This document shows, piece after piece, positions 1 through 12,342 of a DNA stretch of 64,000 bases. The stretch lies in the NCBI RefSeq assembly GCF_900114055.1, contig NZ_FORR01000002.1:124001-188000 (forward strand). The letters are read 5' to 3'. Every line of letters starts with the position of its first letter. The stretch's first letter is position 1. The notes beneath the pieces are model-generated. The model did not search any database, was not told the origin of the DNA, and was given only the letters and a program-made list of their open reading frames with translations. This stretch comes from Thermoflavimicrobium dichotomicum (lineage in GTDB: Bacteria; Bacillota; Bacilli; Thermoactinomycetales; Thermoactinomycetaceae). The position numbers and the translations under genes are program-made.

Positions 1-287
1 CCTAACTCCAGGCCAAGCACTTTATCAAATTCATCAGATTTAGCTGTTAACATTAAAATCGGGATATGTTTCTGTTTATTCCGGACTCGTCGACATACTT
101 CCAATCCATCCACTTTCGGAAGCATCAGATCCAAAATGATCAAGTCAGGCACTTGATTTTCGATCATGTTTAAAGCCATTTCTCCATCAAAAGCACTTTC
201 TACCGAAAAACCCTCTTTTTCCAAGTTAAATTGTACTAATTTCACAATCGTAAGTTCATCATCTACAACCAACACTTTTTTTGCCAT
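1..287 (-). CDS. phoP: PhoP-type response regulator, N-terminal part (cut by window edge)
   Basis: Only the receiver domain of an OmpR/PhoB-class response regulator is present; the DNA-binding domain lies beyond base 1. Reading leftward from the ATG at 287, the protein begins MAKKVLVVDDE, with the acidic pocket DDE, the phosphoacceptor aspartate in LIILDLMLPK, and the conserved Thr/Lys in MLTAK. A Shine-Dalgarno GAGG lies upstream. In B. subtilis phoP, the phosphate-starvation regulator, follows mdh in the same order, and the stretch SDEFDKVLGLELG resembles PhoP. Family is certain from sequence; the name PhoP rests on resemblance and gene order. The partner kinase phoR would lie outside the window. 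Confidence 0.85.
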   Translation of the reverse strand, partial: MAKKVLVVDDELTIVKLVQFNLEKEGFSVESAFDGEMALNMIENQVPDLIILDLMLPKVDGLEVCRRVRNKQKHIPILMLTAKSDEFDKVLGLEL

Positions 288-440
288 GCAAGGTAACCTC
301 ACTTTTCATTATTCAATCTATGTTGAGGGAATGGTTTTCCCAGGGGGTTCATTTTTATACTTTCATCATAACATATCACAGCCATTTCAAAACCCGTTCC
401 CGTCTATCGATCCTGTGCTGATTCATCCCCATCCTGATCA

Positions 441-474
441 TAAAAAAAAACCCAGCAACCATTTGATTGCTGGG
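441..474 (-). terminator. Rho-independent terminator after mdh
   Basis: On the minus strand an 8-bp perfect stem (CCCAGCAA/TTGCTGGG) with an 8-nt loop is followed by a run of nine T. It lies 10 bases past the mdh stop codon and separates mdh from phoP. Confidence 0.85.
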
Positions 475-484
475 ATCCATTTCA

Positions 485-2762
<2,278 letters not shown>

Positions 2763-2947
2763 AAACACACCCCATCTTTTTGTTTCTAGTTTGAACTTGT
2801 GAGCGGTTTTTTCTCTAAAAAATTTTTGTGTGAGCGGGCAAAAATTAATTATGTAGAACTCGATAATAATTATACATAACTTAACCATCAACCGCCATGA
2901 CTAAATCGATCTCCCACATCAGCCATTTTTATGATTGGCTATGGCAA

Positions 2948-2987
2948 AGCCGTCTTGGCCACTGCAATCTTTGTAGACAAGACGGCT
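2948..2987 (-). other. Intergenic hairpin between citZ and icd
   Basis: A perfect 10-bp inverted repeat (AGCCGTCTTG/CAAGACGGCT) flanks a 20-nt loop just after the citZ stop. No T-run follows on the minus strand, so it is probably an RNA-processing or partial-attenuation structure rather than a full terminator. Confidence 0.5.
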
Positions 2988-2999
2988 ATAAACCAGCGC

Positions 3000-4112
3000 T
3001 TAGCGCTTATCAATTGGAACATATGACTGATTGGTCAATCCAGTGTATTCAGCACGTGGACGAATCAATCGATTATCTGCATACTGTTCCATCACATGTG
3101 CAGTCCAACCCGTAACCCGGCTCATGGCAAAAATAGGGGTAAACAAGTCCTTGTCAATGCCAAGATAGGTGTATACAGAAGCAGAGTAGAAATCCACATT
3201 GGGTTTCAGGCCTTTTTTCTCATAAACAAGACTTTCGATTTGTTTGGACATCTCGAACCATTTGGTATTTCCAACTTGTTCACCAAGCTGACGAGACATC
3301 TCTTTCAAGTGCTTCGCACGTGGATCACCATCTTTATACACACGATGACCAAATCCCATGATTTTTTCTTTGCGTTCCAGTTTTCCGTTAATATAGGATT
3401 CGATCCGTTCAGGGGTTTGAATTTCTTCCAACATTCTCATTACCGCTTCGTTAGCCCCACCATGTAATGGTCCTTTCAATGCGCCTATAGCTGCTGTAAT
3501 AGCCGAATACATATCAGCAAGAGTACCAGCTGCTACACGTGCAGTGAACGTAGAAGCATTTAACTCATGATCTGCATGTAATGTCAACGCTTTGTCAAAT
3601 GCTCTTTTTGCAACTTCCGTTGGCTCTTTTCCAGTAAGCATATAGAGGAAGTTTCCTGCAAAGCCTAGACCTGCTTTTGGTGCAACAGGTTCCAATCCTT
3701 TACGCAAACGATCAAAAGCGGTAATAATTGTTGGAATTTTAGCTGTTAGTTTAACCGCTTTCAAATAGTTGACTTCCGGGTCATTTTTATCGGCATCTGG
3801 ATCAAACATCGCCAGAGCAGAAACAGTCGTACGCAATACAGCCATTGGATGCGCATCTTTGGGATACTGTCGCAATTGTTCCAATAATACATCAGGTATA
3901 GAAGCATGCTCATCCAATGTCCGTTTTAACTCATCCAGTTCTGCTTGCTTGGGAAGACGGCCTTTCCAAAGCAAAAAAATAACTTCTTCAAATTGCGCAT
4001 GGTCTGCCAAATCATCAATATTAAATCCGCGATAAGTAAGAACTCCATCAACAATGGAACTGATTTTGGACTCTAGTGCTACTACTCCTTCTAAACCTTT
4101 TGCTACGGTCAT
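3000..4112 (-). CDS. citZ: Citrate synthase
   Basis: Condenses acetyl-CoA and oxaloacetate to citrate, the entry step of the TCA cycle. At 370 residues it is the short Gram-positive type II form. Recognisable active-site regions are the histidine segment ADHELNASTFTARV, GPLHGGANE, the CoA/oxaloacetate segment GFGHRVYKDGDPR, and the catalytic-aspartate region VDFYSASVY. The Shine-Dalgarno AAGGAG precedes the ATG at 4112. It is first in the leftward citZ-icd-mdh group and diverges from ytvI. Confidence 0.95.
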   Translation of the reverse strand: MTVAKGLEGVVALESKISSIVDGVLTYRGFNIDDLADHAQFEEVIFLLWKGRLPKQAELDELKRTLDEHASIPDVLLEQLRQYPKDAHPMAVLRTTVSALAMFDPDADKNDPEVNYLKAVKLTAKIPTIITAFDRLRKGLEPVAPKAGLGFAGNFLYMLTGKEPTEVAKRAFDKALTLHADHELNASTFTARVAAGTLADMYSAITAAIGALKGPLHGGANEAVMRMLEEIQTPERIESYINGKLERKEKIMGFGHRVYKDGDPRAKHLKEMSRQLGEQVGNTKWFEMSKQIESLVYEKKGLKPNVDFYSASVYTYLGIDKDLFTPIFAMSRVTGWTAHVMEQYADNRLIRPRAEYTGLTNQSYVPIDKR

Positions 4113-4239
4113 ACGATCACTCCTTCACAAAGTGTGGGATCTCTATTGGGCAGTTGCGCCATAGACGGACTCTAAATGATGATAAAGTCTCTGCCCTTGT
4201 CTAGTTGTTTTTAGTTTATCATAAAATAGTTTTATTATC

Positions 4240-4269
4240 ATCTTATGTGTTTTATGAGAAAATGGTCAA
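4240..4269 (-). promoter_or_regulatory. Candidate sigma-A promoter of citZ
   Basis: On the minus strand TTGACC (4269-4264) is followed after 18 bp by TAAGAT (4245-4240). It lies about 130 bases upstream of citZ. The match is good at -35 and moderate at -10. Confidence 0.5.
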
Positions 4270-4271
4270 CG

Positions 4272-4300
4272 TTCTATCAGAAAGAAAAAAATGGTATAAT
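4272..4300 (+). promoter_or_regulatory. Extended -10 promoter of ytvI
   Basis: A perfect TATAAT (4295-4300) is preceded by TGG, an extended -10 element. The -35 position 17 bp upstream (TTCTAT) is poor. The start codon of ytvI is 35 bases downstream. Confidence 0.55.
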
Positions 4301-4334
4301 AGAGTTTGGTTTGATTGATATCGGAGGTAGGTTC

Positions 4335-5462
4335 ATGTCCCAAACATACTGGTTTCAAATTTGCATGAGAACTTTGCTCGTTTTATTGATTGCTACTGCC
4401 ATTTTTTTCGCATTGTATTTTATTCTGCCTCTTGTCTATCCATTTATCATTGCATGGGTTATCGCTATGTTACTCGATCCCATGGTCAATTGGCTGGAAA
4501 AAAAAGCCAGATTTCCCCGTTGGTTAGCCGTCACCCTGGTATTGTTGGTTTTACTTAGTCTGATCAGTATCTTCCTGATTTTCTTGATCAGTGAACTTGT
4601 TGTTGCCTTGGCTCGATTAGCCGATGAACTACCTGACTTTTTCAAAAAGATGACACAATTGTTCATGGACACTTTCCAAGACAACCAGAATATCAGAAAA
4701 ATTGTGGAAACCGTACAAAACTATTTGACGCATAACCCGCAACACCAGCAAAATATAGTCAATAGTATCTCCAACAACATCGAGCTCATGGCCAAAAAAG
4801 TGAGTGAGCTCATTACGGAGCTTTTAGCTGGCATTGGCACATTCTTAAGCAATTTACCTTATTTTATCACCGTGCTAATCTTTATCATTTTAGCCACCTT
4901 TTTTATAAGCTTGGACTGGCCAAGAATCAAACAAAAGTTGTATCATATCACTCCCAAACCTTTGAAGAAAACGGGTGGCATGGTTTTTTATGGCTTGAAA
5001 AAAGCGCTGTTTGGTTTCATTCGTGCCCAACTTGTCCTGATCACCATCACTGGCTTGATCATGTTAGTCGGGCTTGTCATCCTTCAAATCGAACATGCGG
5101 TAAGTATTGCCTTTTTTATCGCCATTATCGACTTGCTCCCTTATTTAGGAGTAGGTGCTGCCATCGTTCCCTGGAGTCTTTATCTATTTTTGACGGATCA
5201 GTTTAGCCTGGCGTTTGGACTGTTAATTATCTATGCGGTCATCATTGTTGTACGTCAATTTTTGGAACCCAAACTGGTAGCCAACAATGTGGGGCTAGAT
5301 CCCCTGATCGTCTTGATCGCTTTATTTGTGGGACTTAATCTGTTTGGTGTATTGGGGCTTATTATCGGGCCTGTAATCACTGTCGTTTTATTGACCTTAA
5401 ACCAGGCAAATGTTTTTAGAGATATTTGGACCTTTATTGTAGGCAAAACAAAACATTCATAA
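4335..5462 (+). CDS. ytvI: AI-2E family membrane protein, YtvI-like sporulation protein
   Basis: Polytopic membrane protein of the AI-2E/PerM permease family. The frame is open from 4245, but the ATG at 4335 (MSQTYWFQ) has a strong GGAGGT Shine-Dalgarno and gives 375 residues, as in B. subtilis YtvI. I see two hydrophobic helices near the N-terminus (about residues 10-55), a third around residues 65-90, a long amphipathic charged middle part (about 90-180), and four or five more hydrophobic segments in the C-terminal half including the family motif region LLPYLGVGAAIVPW. YtvI is annotated as a sporulation integral membrane protein; transport substrate is unknown. It diverges from citZ as in Bacillus. 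Confidence 0.85.
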   Translation: MSQTYWFQICMRTLLVLLIATAIFFALYFILPLVYPFIIAWVIAMLLDPMVNWLEKKARFPRWLAVTLVLLVLLSLISIFLIFLISELVVALARLADELPDFFKKMTQLFMDTFQDNQNIRKIVETVQNYLTHNPQHQQNIVNSISNNIELMAKKVSELITELLAGIGTFLSNLPYFITVLIFIILATFFISLDWPRIKQKLYHITPKPLKKTGGMVFYGLKKALFGFIRAQLVLITITGLIMLVGLVILQIEHAVSIAFFIAIIDLLPYLGVGAAIVPWSLYLFLTDQFSLAFGLLIIYAVIIVVRQFLEPKLVANNVGLDPLIVLIALFVGLNLFGVLGLIIGPVITVVLLTLNQANVFRDIWTFIVGKTKHS

Positions 5463-5471
5463 ACAACAATG

Positions 5472-5525
5472 GGGCTCCTTTTCCGTTTCGTTCTCATTCA
5501 ACATTCACCAAAGGAAAAGGAGCCC
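5472..5525 (+). repeat. Palindromic repeat / terminator after ytvI
   Basis: A perfect 13-bp inverted repeat (GGGCTCCTTTTCC / GGAAAAGGAGCCC) with a 28-nt loop, starting 10 bases after the ytvI stop. No clear T-run follows. Its CTTTTCC...GGAAAAG core recurs at 12.2, 41.3 and 47.2 kb, so it is treated as a member of a dispersed palindrome family that may act as a terminator. Confidence 0.6.
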
Positions 5526-5597
5526 TGACATCCAAAAGGAGACTTTCTAAACAAGCCAAGTCTATGTCAAGATGCAAGCTTTACATCGCAGTCCAAA

Positions 5598-5981
5598 TTA
5601 TGGACGATATATACGATACTCCATTTTTTTCTGTAACCATTTTACGACCAAACGCTTGATCACCTTTCGCGTATACGGAAAAACTAAAAGAAAACCTGTA
5701 ATATCGGTTAAAAAACCGGGAGTAAGCAGCATGACTCCACCAACTAATATACATGCTCCATCCAAAATCGCTTCACCAGGTGGCTCTCCTCGATAGATCT
5801 GCTCGCGAGCAGCCCGGATTGTTTTAAAGCCTTCACGCTTGGCCAAATAGACACCTAGCACACCTGTCAGGATCACTAATAAAATGGTAGGGATTGTACC
5901 AATCATTTGTCCAACAGAAATGAGACCCCACAGTTCAATAATTGGCACTAAAATAAAGATGAAAACCCCAATCCAAAACAT
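5598..5981 (-). CDS. fxsA: FxsA family membrane protein
   Basis: Small cytoplasmic-membrane protein of the FxsA/YtzA family, known in E. coli for suppressing F-plasmid exclusion of phage T7; the cellular role is unknown. About 127 residues: two hydrophobic segments near the N-terminus (GVFIFILVPIIELWGL and IPTILLVILTGVLGV), the charged stretch LAKREGFKTIRAAREQI, then a hydrophobic hairpin around LVGGVMLLTPGFLTD typical of the family. The frame is open to a TTG at 5990 overlapping the stop of the upstream thioesterase gene; I prefer the ATG at 5981 because AAGAAG lies at normal spacing from it. Translationally coupled to the thioesterase gene. Confidence 0.85.
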   Translation of the reverse strand: MFWIGVFIFILVPIIELWGLISVGQMIGTIPTILLVILTGVLGVYLAKREGFKTIRAAREQIYRGEPPGEAILDGACILVGGVMLLTPGFLTDITGFLLVFPYTRKVIKRLVVKWLQKKMEYRIYRP

Positions 5982-5986
5982 CCCAC

Positions 5987-6430
5987 TCAACTTCTTTCGA
6001 CTAAGGTTTGTGTCAACTGTTCATATATATGCGGAAAGTCTATATCCAACCTGACCCGTTTCATTTCCCGATTGACCCATAAATGCTTGGTTGAACCTGT
6101 GGCTAATAATTTATGATCTGCTTTCCGCAATATTTCATACTGGAAAATGATTTTTGAACCATTCATCTCTTCCACCTGCGTTCGTACAATTACCTCATCA
6201 TCATAACGAGCGGGAGAGCGATATACACAATTCACTTCCACCAATGGGAGAAGCAATCCCAGTTTTTCCAAATCCTTATATGAGATCCCCAGTTTACGAA
6301 CCCAATCTGTTCTGCCCACTTCAAACCAAACGATATAATTTGTATGATAAACAACACCCATCTGATCTGTTTCCTGATAACGAACACGTATCGTTGATTC
6401 TGAAATCATTTTTCCCTTTTCCATTCCCAA
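5987..6430 (-). CDS. Acyl-CoA thioesterase, YbgC/4-hydroxybenzoyl-CoA thioesterase family
   Basis: Single hot-dog domain of 147 residues, expected to hydrolyse acyl-CoA thioesters in the cytoplasm. The signature YQETDQMGVVYHTNYIVWFE contains the family's catalytic aspartate and the nearby tyrosine/histidine; RTDWVRKLG follows as in YbgC-like enzymes. The first possible start is the TTG at 6430, with GGGGAGG 8 nt upstream; an ATG two codons later (6424) is an alternative. Its stop overlaps the fxsA start region, so the two are likely co-expressed. The natural substrate cannot be read from sequence. Confidence 0.85.
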   Translation of the reverse strand: MGMEKGKMISESTIRVRYQETDQMGVVYHTNYIVWFEVGRTDWVRKLGISYKDLEKLGLLLPLVEVNCVYRSPARYDDEVIVRTQVEEMNGSKIIFQYEILRKADHKLLATGSTKHLWVNREMKRVRLDIDFPHIYEQLTQTLVERS

Positions 6431-6649
6431 CAGTTGTACCTCCCCTATTTTGCCTTCAAATAGGTATTATATCAAAAGAAAGCAAATAAAAAAAAATCCA
6501 TCATTGACATGATCAGATGGATACACATATTTCACGTATATATCTCACATAATGAGAATAGCCAAACTTACTTTATCCGGTTAGAATATAAGCAAAAAGC
6601 CAATAACAAACCTTTCGATATGAAAAGCCAGAGGGAAGGAGGTATTTTT

Positions 6650-6724
6650 ATGAAACTTCGGAAGAGAAAGCAAAGAAGGAAAAAACTTCGTTGGTGGATC
6701 TATCCGCGGTTACGGTTGATATAA
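6650..6724 (+). CDS. Very short basic peptide (24 aa), unrecognised
   Basis: A 24-codon frame, MKLRKRKQRRKK then LRWWIYPRLRLI, begins at an ATG only 7 bases after AAGGAGG, one of the strongest Shine-Dalgarno sites in the window. About half of the residues are Lys or Arg, followed by a tryptophan-rich tail. It sits alone, rightward, between two leftward genes and ends just before a bidirectional terminator shared with pyk. An in-frame ATG at 6620 exists but lacks such a site. I do not recognise a family. The good ribosome site and terminator argue that it is translated; the short length keeps this uncertain. Confidence 0.5.
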   Translation: MKLRKRKQRRKKLRWWIYPRLRLI

Positions 6725-6755
6725 ATATTCATAATTTACCATGAACAGGTCATAT

Positions 6756-6786
6756 AAAAGCGCTGGATTTATAGCCAGCGCTTTTT
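6756..6786. terminator. Bidirectional terminator between small ORF and pyk
   Basis: Stem AAAAGCGCTGG / CCAGCGCTTTT with an 8-nt loop, flanked by A-run on the left and T-run on the right. It serves pyk on the minus strand and the short rightward ORF. Confidence 0.85.
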
Positions 6787-6790
6787 CCAT

Positions 6791-8545
6791 TTACAATACA
6801 TTGGCTCGTCCCGAATAAATGTGTCCTCGCTCTGCATCTACTGTAATTTCCGTTTCATTTTTCAAGAGATTCATTGCATCCTGAACACCAACCACCACAG
6901 GAATTCCCAAACTGACTCCCACTACTGCCGCATGAGAAGTCAACCCACCTTCCTCTGTAATAACGGCTCCAGCTCGCACAAAAGAATCCATCATATCTTT
7001 ATCGGTCGAGCGAGTCACTATAATGGCTCCATCTACCATCTGTTTGCGAATCTCTTCAGCGGTTTCTCCGATCACTACTTTCCCATAGACCACTTGCTTT
7101 CCAATACCCTGTCCCTGAGCCAATACTCCACCGATGACATGCACTTTCATCAAATTCGTCGTACCAGGTTGTCCTACGGGCACTCCTGCTGTAATGACAA
7201 CCAAGTCGCCCTGGCTCACATACTTTGTTGTCAATGAAGCAGCAATTGCTGTCTTGAACATATCGTCTGTTGTTTCACAGCTAGGTCCGAGAACAGCATG
7301 AACTCCCCAAACCAATGACAATTTTCTCATCACCGCATCATTGGGTGTAACAGCAATAATCGGTGCTTTTGGACGATATTTCGATACCATCCGTGCCGTA
7401 TAACCACTTTCTGTAGCGGTAATAATCGCCGCACAATCCAAATGGGTTGCAGTATGTACAACTGCCTGACTAATGGATTCGGTAATTCCCGGATGAAATT
7501 CTCTCGTTCCTGAATAAAACCGCTCTTTATACTCCAAGGCAGCTTCTGTTCGTTCAGCAATCCGAGCCATCATTTGCACCGATTCTACTGGATACTTACC
7601 TGCAGCTGTTTCTCCTGAAAGCATAATCGCATCGCTTCCATCAAATATGGCATTCGCCACATCGCTGGCTTCTGCCCTTGTAGGCCGTGGATTCTTTTGC
7701 ATTGAATCCAGCATCTGTGTCGCGGTAATAACAGGCTTACCCAATCGATTACACTTGCGAATCGCTTCTTTTTGAACCAACGGAACCTCTTCGGCAGCAA
7801 TTTCTACCCCTAAATCTCCCCGAGCAATCATCAGACCATCTGACACTTCCAAAATGGCATCCAGATTATGGACCCCTTCTTGATTTTCTATTTTTGCGAT
7901 AATATGAATATCTGCTCCATTCTCTTCTAAAATGCGACGAATCTCCAACACATCTTCAGGTTTTCGGACAAAAGAAGCGGCAATAAAATCGACCTGGTGC
8001 TCAATGCCAAATAAAATGTCATCTGCATCTTTTTGTGTGATACTGGGCAGATTTACTTTTATCCCTGGAAGATTAACCCCTTTTCTACTTTTCAGAACTC
8101 CACCATTTTCGACGGTACAGTAAATTTCTGTCCCTTCGACTTTATCGACAGTTAAACCAATTAAACCATCATCAATTAAAATTTTTGATCCCGGCTTCAC
8201 ATCTTCCGCTAGGCCTTCATAGGAAACAGATACACGCTTTTCATCACCTAGAACCGGTTCCGTTGTCAAGATAAACTTGGATCCGGCCAGCAATTCGACT
8301 TGTGGAACACTCAAATCCCCTGTGCGGATCTCTGGACCTTTTGTATCCAATAAGATCGCCACGGTTTTCCCTTCTTCTTTTGCTGCTTGGCGAATATGTT
8401 GAATCCGTTTTGCATGTTCCTCATGCGTACCATGTGAAAAATTTAAACGGGCAACATTCATCCCGCTGGCGATTAATTTGCGTAGTACATCAATTTGTTC
8501 ACTGGCTGGGCCGATAGTGCAAACGATTTTTGTTTTCCGTACCAT
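6791..8545 (-). CDS. pyk: Pyruvate kinase with C-terminal PEP-utiliser domain
   Basis: Converts phosphoenolpyruvate and ADP to pyruvate and ATP, the last glycolytic step. Of 584 residues, the first ~470 are the conserved kinase: substrate and metal segments [24 protein letters not shown], and the active-site block [11 protein letters not shown]...[13 protein letters not shown] with [10 protein letters not shown]. The last ~110 residues ([21 protein letters not shown]) are the extra PEP-utilising mobile domain found in Bacillus-type enzymes, here without an obvious phosphotransfer partner. ATG at 8545. It lies 15 bases after pfkA, so pfkA and pyk are almost surely one transcript. Confidence 0.96.
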   Translation of the reverse strand: MVRKTKIVCTIGPASEQIDVLRKLIASGMNVARLNFSHGTHEEHAKRIQHIRQAAKEEGKTVAILLDTKGPEIRTGDLSVPQVELLAGSKFILTTEPVLGDEKRVSVSYEGLAEDVKPGSKILIDDGLIGLTVDKVEGTEIYCTVENGGVLKSRKGVNLPGIKVNLPSITQKDADDILFGIEHQVDFIAASFVRKPEDVLEIRRILEENGADIHIIAKIENQEGVHNLDAILEVSDGLMIARGDLGVEIAAEEVPLVQKEAIRKCNRLGKPVITATQMLDSMQKNPRPTRAEASDVANAIFDGSDAIMLSGETAAGKYPVESVQMMARIAERTEAALEYKERFYSGTREFHPGITESISQAVVHTATHLDCAAIITATESGYTARMVSKYRPKAPIIAVTPNDAVMRKLSLVWGVHAVLGPSCETTDDMFKTAIAASLTTKYVSQGDLVVITAGVPVGQPGTTNLMKVHVIGGVLAQGQGIGKQVVYGKVVIGETAEEIRKQMVDGAIIVTRSTDKDMMDSFVRAGAVITEEGGLTSHAAVVGVSLGIPVVVGVQDAMNLLKNETEITVDAERGHIYSGRANVL

Positions 8546-8560
8546 GTTGTATCCGCCCCT

Positions 8561-9538
<978 letters not shown>

Positions 9539-9600
9539 CTAAAATATCCTGTCCCACAGGGACAAAAAACGACCAACGAATAGTAAAAAAGAGAAACCGA

Positions 9601-10578
9601 CTAGCGGCTTCCTTTCGATGCTGGCTCCAAATACCTTCCAATTCGAGCATATTTCTGATAGCGATCTTCTACTAACTCTTCAGGCGTCAACTTTAGCAAC
9701 GAGTTCAGGTGTTTGACAATGGCCTTCTTGATATAGGCAGCTTGCTGATCTGGATTCCGATGTGCTCCTCCTTTAGGCTCAGGGACTATTTCGTCGATGA
9801 CGCCCAAGGATTTCAAATCGGCGGAAGTAATTTTGAGGGCTTCTGCTGCTTGCTGCGCTTTACTTGCATCTCTCCATAAGATCGCAGCAGCACCTTCTGG
9901 AGAAATCACTGAGTAATAGGCATGTTCAAGCATCAGTAATCGATTGCCCACACCGATTCCGAGTGCACCTCCACTTCCACCTTCACCTGTCACAACACAA
10001 ATGATCGGTACGGAAAATCCAGCCATCTCTCTCAAGTTTCGAGCAATTGCTTCACTTTGTCCACGTTCCTCTGCTTCAATTCCAGGATAAGCTCCTTGCG
10101 TGTCTATAAAGGTAATAATCGGACGTCCAAATTTATTTGCCTGTTGCATTAAACGCAACGCTTTCCGGTAACCTTCTGGATGTGGCAAGCCAAAGTTACG
10201 GGCAATCTTGTCTTTGGTATCAGTCCCCCGCTCATGGCCGATCACAGTAACCGGACGCCCATCTAACTTGGCAATTCCTCCAATAATCGCTGGATCATCC
10301 CCATACAAGCGATCCCCATGCATTTCCATAAAATCGGTAAAAATCGAGCGAATATAAAAAAGGGTAGTCGGTCGGCTCGTATGACGAGCGATTTGGACCT
10401 TTTGCCAGGTAGTGAGATTGCCATAAATTTCCTTCTCTAACTTCTCCGCTTTTTTTTCCAGGGTAGCAATCTCTTCACTTAAATCAATGGCTTTTTCTTC
10501 GGTAAATTTTTTTAGCTCCACAATTTTATCTCTTAACTCTATAAGCGGTTTCTCAAAAGGTAAATAACCATTTGTCAT
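9601..10578 (-). CDS. accA: Acetyl-CoA carboxylase carboxyltransferase subunit alpha
   Basis: With AccD forms the carboxyltransferase that makes malonyl-CoA for fatty-acid synthesis; cytoplasmic. 325 residues: an N-terminal helical part rich in Glu/Lys (about 1-90), then the crotonase-like core with [55 protein letters not shown] and the oxyanion-type [17 protein letters not shown]. Start at ATG 10578 with GGGAGG somewhat distant (13 nt). It follows accD with a 20-base gap. Confidence 0.96.
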   Translation of the reverse strand: MTNGYLPFEKPLIELRDKIVELKKFTEEKAIDLSEEIATLEKKAEKLEKEIYGNLTTWQKVQIARHTSRPTTLFYIRSIFTDFMEMHGDRLYGDDPAIIGGIAKLDGRPVTVIGHERGTDTKDKIARNFGLPHPEGYRKALRLMQQANKFGRPIITFIDTQGAYPGIEAEERGQSEAIARNLREMAGFSVPIICVVTGEGGSGGALGIGVGNRLLMLEHAYYSVISPEGAAAILWRDASKAQQAAEALKITSADLKSLGVIDEIVPEPKGGAHRNPDQQAAYIKKAIVKHLNSLLKLTPEELVEDRYQKYARIGRYLEPASKGSR

Positions 10579-10598
10579 GAGTTCTCTTAAATCCTCCC

Positions 10599-11441
10599 TT
10601 ATGCGTGGAACTCCAAAATTTTGATTAACGTATCACGCAATTCGAGACGTGAAACAACCATATCCAGCTGACCATGCTTTAACAAAAACTCTGCTGTTTG
10701 GAAATCATCAGGTAGTTTTTGCCTTACAGTCTGTTCAATTACACGCCTACCTGCAAACCCAATCAACGCACCTGGTTCAGCGATATTAATATCACCCAGT
10801 GAAGCAAAGCTCGCCGAAACTCCACCTGTAGTCGGATTCGTCAAAACGGATACAAACAAAACCTTTTCCCGGTTCATTTTCTCGAGGGCTGCACTGGTTT
10901 TCGCCATTTGCATCAGCGATAACACACCCTCTTGCATCCGTGCCCCTCCTGAAGCACAGAACAAGATAAATGGATAACGCTTCGTTGTCGCTCTTTCTGC
11001 AGCCCGAGCAATTTTCTCGCCTACAACGGAACCCATACTTCCCATACGGAACCGAGAGTCCATTACACCGATCACCGCAGGGTATCCACCAATCGTTCCT
11101 TCACCTGTAACAACAGCTTCATTGAGCTTTGTCTTTTCCTGATCCTGCTTCAGCTTTTTCGTATAGTCTGGAAAAGAAAGAGGATCTTCAGACAACAACT
11201 CTGCATCATACTCAAAAAAACGCCCCACATCTACAATCGAACCAATTCTTTCTGGAGCAGACATAGGAAAATGATAACCACATGACTTACATACTTTTAA
11301 GTTCTTCTCTAATTCCTTCGCAATCAAAATGGTTCCACAGCTCGGGCATTTCTGCATAATACCCTCTGGGATCTCTTTTTTTGCCTGTTCAGACGGAATG
11401 GTTGCATATTTACGCTGTTTGCGAAATAACTCCTTAAACAA
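10599..11441 (-). CDS. accD: Acetyl-CoA carboxylase carboxyltransferase subunit beta
   Basis: Partner of AccA in acetyl-CoA carboxylase. An N-terminal four-cysteine zinc ribbon is seen as CPSCG ... CKSCG (about residues 25-50), then the carboxyltransferase core with [35 protein letters not shown] and [18 protein letters not shown] place the start at a TTG at 11441 ([15 protein letters not shown]), because GATGAGG is 8 nt upstream and the B. subtilis protein starts at the same place; a GTG three codons earlier (11450) overlaps that site. 280 residues. First gene of the accD-accA-pfkA-pyk group. Confidence 0.95.
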   Translation of the reverse strand: MFKELFRKQRKYATIPSEQAKKEIPEGIMQKCPSCGTILIAKELEKNLKVCKSCGYHFPMSAPERIGSIVDVGRFFEYDAELLSEDPLSFPDYTKKLKQDQEKTKLNEAVVTGEGTIGGYPAVIGVMDSRFRMGSMGSVVGEKIARAAERATTKRYPFILFCASGGARMQEGVLSLMQMAKTSAALEKMNREKVLFVSVLTNPTTGGVSASFASLGDINIAEPGALIGFAGRRVIEQTVRQKLPDDFQTAEFLLKHGQLDMVVSRLELRDTLIKILEFHA

Positions 11442-11450
11442 GTGTAACAC

Positions 11451-12162
11451 CTCATCTGAGTGAAACTTTCCTTATTAGTATTCTTGTCACCAACGAAAAC
11501 AGGTTGCATCATTCTCTCGCCATCATAGTCCAGCTTTAGACGAAAAGAAAAGTGGTAGGTTTATCCTGTAAAAAAGCGTTTAACTTTCAAAATTAAGGGT
11601 ACAAAAATAAGCACATAGTGTTTTGAAGAAAACTCCAAACTTCTTTTGGATAGAAACTCAATCAAACATTTTCTTCCACATTTTCATCAGCCAAAAACAA
11701 ATTTTGCGGTTTCCCATCATCTGTAAAAGTGACAAATCTTGACCACATTCTCAAAAGAAAAGACAACAAATTTTATTGGAAAATAATTGCCTCATCCCTT
11801 AGTACCCGAGCTTCATGCATTCATGAAACAGGATGCCTCATCAAAACTTTTTACGATATAAAGAGGAGCTAGAATTAGTTTATACCATTTTCAATTGTCG
11901 GACAAGTGAACAGGTCTTTCCTGATCAACAGTTTTCTACTTTATTCCATTTTGCTTACAGTAATAAAGCGCATTATATCCAATGATCCGTCATTCATCAA
12001 CCAGGAGCAACTTCTCACTGACAAGAAAGGAATGATCTCTCTTTAATTTTTTTAAATTTTACACTCACTTTTATGATCCATTCTTATTTTATCGTAAAAA
12101 AGGCATTATCTACAATTCATAGAATTATATTTTTAAAAAAGGTAAATTTAAGAAAAATGGTT
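11451..12162. other. Intergenic region between accD and ytsJ palindrome
   Basis: About 700 A+T-rich bases without a convincing gene. The leader of accD must lie at its left edge. A rightward 50-codon frame at 11833-11985 (begins MPHQNFLRYKEELELVY) has fairly protein-like composition but only a weak ribosome site (AACAGG) and no recognised family; it may be a gene remnant. In Bacillus ytsJ and accD are adjacent, so this stretch is extra. Confidence 0.5.
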
Positions 12163-12336
12163 AGGAGGCTTTTTCCCCTTTCATGTTTGGATAGCTTGTT
12201 GACAATGATTCTTTCTTTATGGATCTTTCTTTTCCGGCTTGTCCTTTTGTCTTTTATATTCAAAAGTCATGCAACTGGAAAAGAAATCCCTTCACTTGTC
12301 AACAGCTTTGCTGAAAGGATGGGGAAAAAGCCTCCT
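12163..12336. repeat. Large nested palindrome after ytsJ
   Basis: A perfect 16-bp inverted repeat (AGGAGGCTTTTTCCCC at 12163-12178, complement at 12321-12336) encloses further inverted pairs: TTGTTGACAA against TTGTCAACA, and TTTCTTTTCC against GGAAAAGAAA. It abuts the ytsJ stop. The inner part resembles the element at 41.2-41.3 kb in order and wording, so it is a dispersed, MITE-like or structured-RNA repeat. Confidence 0.6.
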
Positions 12337-12342
12337 TCTTGA

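Noticed and set aside
9550-9564. Small hairpin TGTCCCACAGGGACA between pfkA and accA as a terminator
   Set aside because: Only 6-7 bp with no T-run on the minus strand; accA and pfkA are probably co-transcribed.
12073-12342. Rightward 89-codon frame
   Set aside because: Most of it is the large palindrome; no ribosome site and no protein-like conservation expected.
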